64,000 bases of DNA from Halichondria panicea (lineage: Eukaryota; Porifera; Demospongiae; Suberitida; Halichondriidae), in NCBI RefSeq assembly GCF_963675165.1, contig NC_087386.1:3102169-3166168 (forward strand), written 5' to 3'. A program made the position numbers and the translations under genes. Under the pieces are notes generated by a model. That model ran no database searches and had not been told where the DNA came from. It was given only the letters and a program-made list of their open reading frames with translations. Shown piece by piece: positions 34,579 through 64,000 of this stretch (the first letter of the stretch is position 1; each line of letters begins with the position of its first letter).

Positions 34579-37500
34579 ATGTCTGTCACTGTTTACATTC
34601 AGAACCTGAAATCAAGTGCTGGTATAGCTGGTGATGTTGGAGAGTTACTGGGACAAATTGATGAGTTACACTCTAAAAAGTTAGCTCGAAGTGTTTCCTG
34701 AATATACACTTGCGATGTGTTCAATTTTAATCGTGAAAAGAGGGATTGGAAATGGAAGTACCCCTCCATGTGGTTTAATTGAGGGCGTGTTCCTACACGA
34801 ATAAATAATTATCGTAATTGATGTAATTACAGCAGCCACCATAAATTTGCCACGTCATAATTTTTGGCCCTAAAAGAAGCGCCTTAAGTAATTATTTTGC
34901 TGGCGCTTATAAAAAACAATTACCGTATATCTTCTAATTTATCGAACACTTCTAATCCCCGGACACTCTTTTGGGCAATTTTCGTGGACACTCCAGTGCT
35001 TTAATATTACATTTGTTCTAAATATCCGGACAATACTTGAGTTACATTCACAGACGGCAAGTAAGACTTAGAGTGCTGCAGTTAGATAGCTTTGAGTAGC
35101 TAGTTTTAGATAGCTATTCAGTCATAGCTATTCAGTCGCACACTGTTCTATTAAACTTAGCTAGCTCGCATGCAGCTGCTTGTTCTAATTATTCCGGACA
35201 CTTCGCATGCTCTATAAAAATCTGTTCCAATTATACCTGGACAATTTCCAAAATAATTATTTTTTGCTGTCCGATAAATTAGAAGATATACGGTATAACT
35301 GCGTATTTTTTACTTCCTTCACATACTCACTGAACAATTGTTTGACCCATAGCTACAGTCAATGAATGTTGTTCACCAGTCAGCTCTCAACGGTGCAGCT
35401 AGCAAGTAAAACTGAGCCCATTTTTTCTAATAGCTGTGGAACATACGCGCCACCATAATTATGCGCCAGTTGGATATTTGGTGTTCTAAAAGATGCGCCA
35501 AATATGAAATTAAATTCTTTATTAATTTTTTCTGGCACTGTGATCAATTACGGTAGTTGCAAGACTAGTAGTGTCTGTGAGGGTGAGTAGTATTATTGGA
35601 CGAGTAGCGATGCTGTATTGATGGTTAGATCCGGAGGATGCAAGTCAGAGTAAAACCACAAAACCAAAATAACTGTGTCTTGGGTGAGATCCCTTCTTAA
35701 TCCAGCTAGCGCATAATTATATTGCCAGTCCATGTCTAATAAGTTGGAAAGGAGATTTGGTGCTAATAAAAATCTTCCTGGTGCATTTAACAGAATACAC
35801 TAACACTGTAAATTACATAAAATACATAAAGTTTTCTACCATCCTTTAATAATATTTTGTGGTGTATTTGACTTATACGGTACAGTGTATCTAGTGTTCA
35901 ACTCACTGCCAGCACTGTAAAAAAAATTTCGTAGTGCGACAAAATCTCAAAATAGTCGAAGGGTACGGTTAATGGTGCCCAGTGTCTGTAAATGAATTAT
36001 CATAATTCTTCGATATAAGGCCCCCCTGGACATTTCTTCCATAAAGTGCCATAATTACATCATTATAAGCGAATAATAAACCCATAAATTTAATTTCGCA
36101 TGCATGCTGCTGCAAAAAGGCTGCTATTCCACGAAAATCTTTTTAACAGTCTTTCCACAAAAATTTATTCCCTCGAATTACATCAGCTATACGCTTATAA
36201 TTATGAGTAAGTTGTATTTATGTGATAGATAGGTATTATAGCACGGAAGGGACTGTATAACTTTTACTACACTCTTGTTACTTTGACAACGACACATAAT
36301 GACCCTACATGTGGTGTGATTTATGGATAGATTTGTAGCTTTGTTTATTGTACGAGATGTTTCTTTAGAATGTGGCACCAGTTGACTGAAGCTGTCCTCA
36401 CCATTGTCAAGACTGACTTCCTACAGCAGAGTGGACTCATGGAGGTACGTGTACATGCATGTCATGGGCTATATATTAAGCATGTTAATGTACCTTAAAT
36501 GAAAAGCGATGGTGGTTTCTTCTTTCACCATGAATTCGTTTCATACCGTGCAGTTTTATAAGAATGTCCTAGTGGACTTTGAGCACAAGTAAGTGTGTTA
36601 GTTAAAGCTACACAGGCAGTGGTACTTTATAATCTTATTGTCCTGTAGGATAAATCCTCTTACACTTGTGGAGATCATACTGTACCTCATCAGAGAAATA
36701 ACAGGTACATGTACGTATAGTATTTCATTGGTACATTACACTTAATCTGAACTCTGCTGTTATTCTTGATTAAACTTTGTTTGTAAAGTACACTTTTTGG
36801 CTACCAAATACACTAGCTAGTGTTGTCGTTTTCAAATGTAGTGATTCTTGTCTCATTTGATACAGATCCCAATGAAGCAATCACATTCATGGAGGGCATA
36901 AAAGAGAAGGTATAGTTACTGCATATTATACAGTTGTTGTAGCCAAGTGTTGGTGTTACATATTACTTCATTATACGTGTATGTATATAATTATATATAC
37001 AGGTCAAGAACAACATGGAGGCCAAAGTTCTGTGTATGATATCAATAGGAAGCTTCAATCTTAAAGTGTCCTCTCTCCAAGCTGTCAAGGTTTGGCTTAC
37101 AATGTATACATGTATATGCGAGCATAATATTGCGTTGTGATCAATTTAAAGCTACGAAAACGTTACGCGATTTTTATTGATTTATTTCCTCGATTAAACG
37201 CCGCGATTTCAATGGGGATTGTACTGGCCTCAAATAAAGCCAATAATTGAGCGATACAAATTTATGCAATATGATAGGCGCTCGCATAAAATTAGTTTGC
37301 ATCACGCGTACATTTCTAGCACTACGGTATTAATTGAGTACCTGATATCTTACTCCTTTGATAATACCAAACTTAAATGCATTGTGTATGTGCATGTTGG
37401 TGCACAGACATTAAGCATGCATACATTATAATAAATACATGTACACTAGTTTATAAGTGAACTTTGTAAGGGCTTTCTGGCCATCTTGACTATAAATTGC

Positions 37501-40500
37501 AATGTCAGTGCACTTTTAGCCCGTAAATACAGGATGCGTAAGTAAGTTCACACTCTTTCACACAGAGTGTAGTTGAGGAAGCTGGCAAAGAGCTGGACTC
37601 AGTGAGTGGAATAACCAAGGTGCACGCAAGATACTACGATCTCTGCAGCAACTACCACAAGGTAAAGTTGTATGACTGTGTGAAATAGAGTCACATGATT
37701 GTCGTTCATTCTGCTCCCTCAACGTAGCTACTGACTTTATTACCTGTTGGTTACAATTATGTTTGCCTTATTGACGCAGTTGGAATCGCGTCAGTCTCAT
37801 AATCTGAAGGTCGTGAGTTCGCTTGCGCCTCACAGGTGGCATTTATTGAACTAGCAACCTTTATACTAAAAAAGCTGTCAGCAGCACGACAGTTTCATAA
37901 TTTAAAGGTTGTGAGTTCAAGCCTCACAGGTAGTATATGTTTTACCAGGAGCACATCTTTATATGCTCCTGGTTTTACTCAATTCAGCTAGCTACACACC
38001 CAAAAAGCTGTTGCTATGATACCGTTATACTTATGTGTGTGCCTCCTTGGCGCAGTTGGCAGCGCGTCAGTCTCATAATCTGAAGGTCATGAGTTCGAGC
38101 CTCACAGGTGGCATATGTTTTGCGCAATTCAGCTAGCACACACCCAAAAAGCAGTTGCTATGTGATACCATTATATCTGTGTGTGTGCCTTCTTGGCGCA
38201 GTCGGCAGCGCGTCAGTCTCATAATCTGAAGGTCGTGAGTTCGACCCTCACAGGTGGCATATGTTTTGCACAATTCAGCTAGATACACACCCAAAAAACA
38301 GTTGCCATGATACTGGTATACATGTGTGGTGCCTCCTTGGCGCAGCGCGTCAGTCTCATAATCTGAAGGTCGTGAGTTCGATCCTCACAGGTGGCATATT
38401 TTTTGCGCAATTCAGCTAGATACACACGCAGTTGCTATGTGATACCGTTATATCTGTGTGTGTGCCTTCTTGGCGCAGTCGGCAGCGCGTCAGTCTCATA
38501 ATCTGAAGGTCGTGAGTTTGACCCTCACAGGTGGCATATGTTTTGCGCAATTCAGCTAGATACACACCCAAAAAAACAGTTGCCATGATACCGTTATACA
38601 TATGTGGTGCCTCCTTGGCGCAGTTGGCAGCGCGTCAGTCTCATAATCTGAAGGTCGTGAGTTCGACCCTCATAGGTGGCATATGTTTGCGCAATTCAGC
38701 TAGATACACACCCAAAAAAACAGTTGCCACGATACCGTTATACATATGTGGTGCCTCCTTGGCGCAGTCGGCAGCGCGTCAGTCTCATAATCTGAAAGTC
38801 GTGAGTTCCACCCTCATAGGTGGCATATGTTTTGCGCAATTCAGCTAGATACACACCCAAAAAAACAGTTGCCATGATACCGGTATACGTGTGTGGTGCC
38901 TCCTTGGCGCAGTCGGCAGCGCGTCAGTCTCATAATCTGAAAGTCATGAGTTCGACCCTCATAGGTGGCATATGTTTTGCGCAGTTCAGCTAGCTATATA
39001 CACCCAAAAAACAGTTGCCATGATACCGTTATACATGTGTTGTGCCAGCCTCCTTGGCGCAGTCGGCAGTGCGTCAGTCTCATAATCCGAAGGTCGTGAG
39101 TTCAAGCCTCACAGGTGGCATGTGTTTTACTCAGCTACACAAATTTAATATCACATGCATGCCGCAAAAAAGCTGCTATTCCGCACAAATTTAATCCGTG
39201 AAAAGTTATCTCAAAATAATACCCTCTATACGGACGATATAATCTATACGGACGATATCTGCATGTGTGTGCCTCCTTGGTGCATCAGCCTCATAAAATG
39301 CCGCCTTAGAATTAACTAGCACTTGTCTTGTAACAGATTGAATTGTGTGTTTAGGTAATGATGTTTTTGACTGAGAGTGTTCTTGTTATACCCCTTAAAA
39401 TCTTGCTCTGATAGATATTTCTCTACTTTCAGATTCGAGCTGACCATACTGCGTACTATCACGATGCTCTGCATTTCCTAGGATGTATTGATCTTGCTGA
39501 TTTGTCACGTGAGTGCATATAGAGTTGTTATCAGTAGACGGTAGCATAATTTTAAAACAGTACTGGTCACATGACTGTAGGTGACGAGCAGACAGACAGG
39601 GCTTTCAGTCTGGGGCTGGCTGCTCTTCTGGGCAAGGACGTCTACAACTTTGGAGAATTGGTGAGGGAGTGTATCAACACCCAAAGCATATTCTGCATCT
39701 TTTACATAATTATGTGCAATTCATAATTATGTGCAATCATTTGCAGCTTGGCCATCCCGTGATCCGAGTTCTTCAGGGAACAGATAAGCAGTGGCTGATT
39801 GATGTTATGTATGCATTTAATGCAGGTGAAGCAATGTTACAGTAACATGCATGCACATGTAGGTGCTCTAGTTTTCTTTATAGTTCTGCATTTTCCCCTA
39901 CCCATTTCAGGAAACATTGAGAAGTTTGAGAAGCTTGGCCCCTTGTGGCAGCAACAGGTGAGCTAGGGAGCTAAGGGCATGTGTTGTACATGTAGCAGTT
40001 TTACAGTTGCAGTGTTGATCCTCTTAGCTAACTATGTATTATTTGTTGCATGTAATAGTTTTATGATCATTGCTACAGCCTGATTTGTTTCAAAACCAAG
40101 ACAATCTATTGCGCAAAATTCGTCTGCTGGCATTAATGGAGGTATGTATGAAAGTAGTCAGTGAGGAAAATTATCATATCGTATAACTGAGTCTTCAATG
40201 AACTGCCTACAGCTTGTCTTCAGAAGGCATGCCCATGATAGGAGTGTAACATTCTCTGATGTCAGTAAAGCTGCAAATGTTCCAGAGACTGATGTACGTT
40301 ACTCACTTGTGTATTGTATTGCAAGGCGGGGTTTATACTAAAGCACAGCGTAATTATTCATGTACATGTATAAATAGTACGTACCTTCACAACATGTACA
40401 TAATCTGCAGGTTGAGATGCTGGTTATGAAAGCTCTGTCCTTAGGATTGGTGAAAGGTAAGTAAATACTTTATAGCTATTCTTGTTTGTTTAATAAGTTG

Positions 40501-40845
40501 CTTTAGGGCAAATTGATGAGGTACGACAGGAGATAGCCATGCACTGGGTACAGCCACGGGTGCTGGACTTGACGCAGGTGCGGCAAAATACTGCATAAAA
40601 AATTATGTGAATGCATGTATGTCATGTTGTAACAATGCTCATTTATGATAATTTATTTTGCTGGTTTGCCATGTTAAGATTTACTTGCTTGATTTTACTG
40701 CTTGATTATTGCTATTTGCAAAACGTTTCTGTGATTACCCCAGGCGGAGAATCTGAAAGACCGGATGAATGAATGGTGTGGACAGATCAAAAACACCATA
40801 CACTATGTTAAAGACGAGGTTCCAGATGCGATACTGTCCCACTGA
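34579..40845 (+). CDS. PSMD13: 26S proteasome lid subunit Rpn9 / PSMD13
   Basis: Sixteen exons close in frame to 379 aa (human 376): 34579-34679, 36369-36444, 36554-36588, 36649-36704, 36866-36909, 37003-37089, 37566-37661, 39433-39508, 39581-39660, 39747-39825, 39911-39957, 40079-40141, 40213-40293, 40411-40456, 40507-40577 and 40744-40845. Matches run the whole length: SKKMWHQLTEAVL, YKNVLVDFEHKINPLTLVEI, ARYYDLCSNYHK, YYHDALHFLGCIDLADLS, AFSLGLAALLGKDVYNFGEL, LLRKIRLLALMELVF, and the PCI winged-helix end VEMLVMKALSLGLVKGQIDE then WVQPRVLDL. The product is a structural lid subunit of the 19S regulatory particle (family knowledge). Intron 1 (1.7 kb) holds a family-C element; intron 7 (1.8 kb) holds the tRNA-Met cluster. 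Confidence 0.96.
34921..35295. mobile_element. Family C palindromic MITE in PSMD13 intron 1
   Basis: TACCGTATATCTTCTAATTT at 34921 is mirrored by AAATTAGAAGATATACGGTA ending 35295, 375 bp apart, with CCGGACACTC-type subterminal repeats inside. No ORF. A fragment resembling the end of TIR element 2 (AGAGGGATTGGAAATGGAAG) lies just upstream at 34740. Confidence 0.85.
36085..36190. repeat. Family B interior fragment in PSMD13 intron 1
   Basis: TTTCGCATGCATGCTGCTGC and the following AAAAAGGCTGCTATTCCACG match the interiors at 24030-24065 and 39155-39185. The outer ends are degraded. Confidence 0.45.
37148..37330 (-). repeat. Dispersed element family D, inverted copy in PSMD13 intron 6
   Basis: Its reverse complement reads CCCCATTGAAATCGCGGCGT then TTAATCGAGGAAATAAATCA, matching 27563-27620 and 51868-51920. 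Confidence 0.5.
37765..37841 (+). pseudogene. tRNA-Met pseudogene (first copy)
   Basis: CTCATAA anticodon loop kept, but the D arm is altered (GACGCAGTTGGAATCGCG) and a 4-base gain disrupts the T loop (TTCGCTTGCG). Confidence 0.75.
37872..37935 (+). pseudogene. tRNA-Met 3'-half remnant
   Basis: TTTCATAATTTAAAGGTTGT and the following GAGTTCAAGCCTCACAGGTA are a decayed anticodon and T arm; the 5' half is not recognisable. Confidence 0.65.
38041..38113 (+). tRNA. tRNA-Met (CAT), elongator type
   Basis: 73 nt fold as a cloverleaf: acceptor GCCTCCT/AGGTGGC with one T4-T69 mismatch, D stem GCGC/GCGC, anticodon loop CTCATAA, T loop TTCGAGC, discriminator A. The sequence closely follows the animal elongator tRNA-Met. 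One A-C mismatch opens the T stem. TTTT follows 5 nt downstream as a Pol III stop. Confidence 0.85.
38187..38259 (+). tRNA. tRNA-Met (CAT), elongator type
   Basis: Same fold with GCCTTCT acceptor strand (T-G wobble at 5-68), perfect T stem GTGAG/CTCAC and loop TTCGACC. TTTT follows downstream. It is among the best-formed copies. Confidence 0.88.
38331..38396 (+). pseudogene. tRNA-Met copy with a 7-nt D-arm deletion
   Basis: CTTGGCGCAGCGCGTCAGTC lacks the D loop found in its neighbours; the rest is intact (66 nt). It is unlikely to fold normally or to keep a working A box. Confidence 0.85.
38464..38536 (+). tRNA. tRNA-Met (CAT) with an altered T loop
   Basis: Full length, but the T loop is TTTGACC in place of TTCGACC. 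It has lost the near-universal C56, which weakens the B box and the D-T loop contact. Possibly inactive. Confidence 0.7.
38609..38681 (+). tRNA. tRNA-Met (CAT), elongator type
   Basis: Full cloverleaf with T stem GTGAG/CTCAT (one G-T wobble) and loop TTCGACC. Only TTT follows (ATATGTTTGCGC), so its Pol III stop is weaker than in the other units. Confidence 0.82.
38753..38825 (+). tRNA. tRNA-Met (CAT) with an altered T loop
   Basis: Full length; the T loop is TTCCACC, with the conserved purine 57 replaced by C, and the variable region is AAGTC. B box weakened; possibly inactive. Confidence 0.7.
38898..38970 (+). tRNA. tRNA-Met (CAT), elongator type
   Basis: Full cloverleaf. The T stem ATGAG/CTCAT pairs perfectly: two changes seen singly in other copies compensate each other here. 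T loop TTCGACC; TTTT downstream. Confidence 0.85.
39048..39120 (+). tRNA. tRNA-Met (CAT), last full copy
   Basis: Anticodon loop CTCATAA and T stem GTGAG/CTCAC are kept. The anticodon stem has one extra mismatch (TCCGA) and the D stem one G-T pair. Confidence 0.75.
39139..39235. repeat. Family B interior fragment
   Basis: ATCACATGCATGCCGCAAAA and the AAGCTGCTATTCCGC segment match other family-B interiors. It lies between the last full tRNA copy and a 28-base tRNA remnant at 39271-39298. Confidence 0.45.
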
Positions 40846-41188
40846 TCATAAACTGTTACTATTTGAACTGAACGATTCTAGCTAGACACTCAATTATTAT
40901 TATTATTCAAGAAGTCAAATACCAAATAACTACCAAGATCTACCACAGTAGATATTATATATCAATTGCAATTCTGAATCATACCAATTATAATAATAGC
41001 CAGTGTATATGTTTTACTTGCACCAATGCATGAAATCACTGTTTGCACAAGCCCAACTCTTTGTGTTTCCAGGTGCATAATTATAATGAATTGTACATTT
41101 AATTCTCACTACCTTTACCCTAGATCTAAAAGAGAGCTTGTATGTTTTATTAAAAAGTGCAGTTGCTGCATAGACTACATCCAAAGCC
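40846..41188 (+). promoter_or_regulatory. Short PSMD13-PI3K intergenic interval
   Basis: 343 bp between the stop of PSMD13 and the next start codon on the same strand must contain the end of one unit and, unless there is an upstream first exon, the promoter of the next. No AATAAA was found; an in-frame TAG lies 15 bases before the PI3K ATG. Confidence 0.45.
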
Positions 41189-55145
<13,957 letters not shown>

Positions 55146-55593
55146 TCATTACATGTATGGTTTGTACTATGATCGCTGGGCTTTCGTTTTTTACTTTTGA
55201 ATATACAAAGATTTGGATGACAACTCGCATAAAATTCAAGCTAGCCTTAAGTCTAGAGCCTGTAGATAGCTTTGTGCATAGTTGGTGAAGAATTTCAATT
55301 GGTCCAGAGATTGACCAGTGCATGCATAATAATTATAAGCTTTGTTGCAATGGTTATATGGATAGTGTTAAAAGTGTTAGGCTAGCCTCCTAAAATAGCA
55401 CCACTTTCGTACGTTTTATAATTTTTAGCAATTGCTTTCTCTGATATCGCTTCTGGATGAGAAGTTGAAAAATAACCGTTAATGCAAACCACATAGAATT
55501 ATGCATGTGACATGATCACATACGTACTTTAGTTATTACATCAAACAATAAATCTAGCTTTAAGTTTCAACAAAACAAGAACCAATTCATACC
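55146..55593. other. Convergent spacer PI3K / SKIV2L
   Basis: 448 bp separate the two stop codons. AATAAA on the plus strand at 55547-55552 may end the PI3K transcript only ~40 bp short of the SKIV2L coding region, so the two 3' UTRs probably overlap. No clear minus-strand signal was seen. Confidence 0.5.
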
Positions 55594-63388
<7,795 letters not shown>

Positions 63389-63670
63389 CTGCATGAGTAG
63401 AATGAGTACAATTGCATGTTTTGAGCTGTTTCCAATAATAATTAATGACTCCAGGATCGAGGCTAAACAGAAACATGCCAATGAACAGAAATTGATGACC
63501 CCACCGTAAGTAACATAATTATTATGAATGGATTTCACTTCTCAATTTCAAACTATGTATCAACAAAATTAACAATGTAATAGAAAAAGAGATTCAAACA
63601 ATGGGAAACCAGCCCATAAATTATAATAAACAACCTAATTATATTAATTTTCTAGAATGTTTGCTGAGTC
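63389..63670. other. SKIV2L intron segment, nothing recognised
   Basis: AT-rich intron sequence between the DEVH-box exon and the unidentified ORF. The exons carrying the Walker A motif of SKIV2L were looked for and are not here. Confidence 0.5.
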
Positions 63671-64000
63671 TCAATTGAGTTCTTTGAGGAGGGTCTTGAG
63701 GTCTTCAACAGATGATTCTTTCACGATTTCTTTTTCGAGAGGTTCCACAGTAACGTGCTTATCATTGCTGATGATTCCAAGAATTTCTTTAGGCAGAGTG
63801 ATTTTTTCCTTGGTATATCCCTCCATCATGGACACAAGTTCTTCTGTCGACTGAGCAATGGCAGAGTTTCGGAATGCAAAGATGAAAGCAGCTTGAGATG
63901 ACTCTCGACATTCCTCCTCGCTTCTAAACAAGCCACTCGCTCTCTCATTGAACAATTTCTCCATCAAGGTAGAACGATATGAGCTTTTTGTTTGGAGAAC
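63671..64000 (-). CDS. Unidentified ORF, 3' part, continues past the window
   Basis: An open frame enters from the window edge and ends with TGA-free sequence up to a TAA-type stop around 63671, about 109 codons. It contains FNERASGLFRSEEECRESSQ, AAFIFAFRNSAIAQSTEELV, GYTKEKITLPKEILGIISND and a Glu/Lys-rich end (EPLEKEIVKESS...LKTLLKELN). It reads as soluble, alpha-helical and acidic. It does not fit SKIV2L, so it lies in a SKIV2L intron or marks the end of another gene or mobile element ORF. I recognise no family. It may be one exon of a longer gene. Confidence 0.4.
   Translation of the reverse strand, partial: VLQTKSSYRSTLMEKLFNERASGLFRSEEECRESSQAAFIFAFRNSAIAQSTEELVSMMEGYTKEKITLPKEILGIISNDKHVTVEPLEKEIVKESSVEDLKTLLKELN

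Larger units (their letters stand above)
37765..39300 (+). repeat. Tandem tRNA-Met(CAT) cluster, ~145 bp period, in PSMD13 intron 7
   Basis: Seven full-length, one D-arm-deleted and three degenerate tRNA-Met copies lie head to tail inside one intron of PSMD13, all in the sense direction. Starts at 38041, 38187, 38331, 38464, 38609, 38753, 38898 and 39048 are 133-150 bp apart. Each unit also carries a spacer with CAATTCAGCTAGATACACAC and CCAAAAA(A)CAGTTGC. The whole unit, not just the tRNA, was amplified, by unequal exchange or slippage. Flanking copies are the most decayed. Confidence 0.93.

Noticed and set aside
38531-38848. 105-codon ORF on the plus strand
   Set aside because: It is read-through of the tandem tRNA units and their spacers; its internal repeat simply mirrors the array.

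Overview
The window is animal-type nuclear DNA. It is AT-rich and its genes have many short GT-AG introns; the best guess is a sponge (demosponge) or another early-branching metazoan. That guess is inference: it rests on tight gene spacing, a high density of small palindromic elements, a death-domain/degenerate-caspase protein of a kind I associate with sponge genomes, and orthologues as close to human as to anything else. It is not bacterial, and no operons or CRISPR are present.

Left part (1-16.1 kb), repeat-rich. It starts with two inverted arms about 600 bp long (about 1-660 and 3220-3820), followed by a tandem array of ~160 bp units (3980-5740). Next come two copies of one gene on the minus strand. 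The intact copy (8572-10755) encodes a death domain plus a caspase-like domain without catalytic residues. The other (6118-8195) is a pseudogene, split at its fourth codon by a 1.2 kb inverted-repeat element that is itself filled with a 20-bp minisatellite and carries a nested MITE. A broken LINE (10.78-15.54 kb) follows; two TIR transposons lie end to end inside its reverse transcriptase region and share the target ATTATAC.

Middle and right part (16.8-64 kb), a compact run of conserved genes. In order: ACTR6 (+, 2 exons), GUSB (-, 13 exons), a FUBP/KHSRP-type four-KH protein (+, 24 coding segments), PSMD13 (+, 16 exons), a class II PI3-kinase (+, 30 exons) and SKIV2L/Ski2 (-, 19 exons seen, 5' part outside the window). 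All exon sets were joined by hand, and each reading frame closes exactly. The predicted lengths of the four complete genes with known human counterparts (398 aa ACTR6, 652 aa GUSB, 379 aa PSMD13, 1566 aa PI3K-C2) are close to the human proteins. ACTR6/GUSB and PI3K-C2/SKIV2L are convergent; GUSB/FUBP are divergent across ~580 bp.

Introns carry extra cargo: a tandem cluster of tRNA-Met(CAT) genes with a ~145 bp period in PSMD13 intron 7; a tRNA-Pro(AGG) on the opposite strand in the PI3K gene; a 55-codon ORF behind a TATA box and a large hairpin, also in the PI3K gene; an intronless secreted YHYH-domain protein on the opposite strand inside SKIV2L; and a further unidentified ORF at the right edge. 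At least four families of small dispersed inverted-repeat elements sit in introns and spacers.

The conserved genes are unrelated housekeeping functions (chromatin remodelling, lysosomal glycan breakdown, RNA binding, proteasome lid, phosphoinositide signalling, RNA decay). They do not form a pathway. The unusual biology is in the nested genes, the tRNA array and the pseudo-caspase/transposon region.
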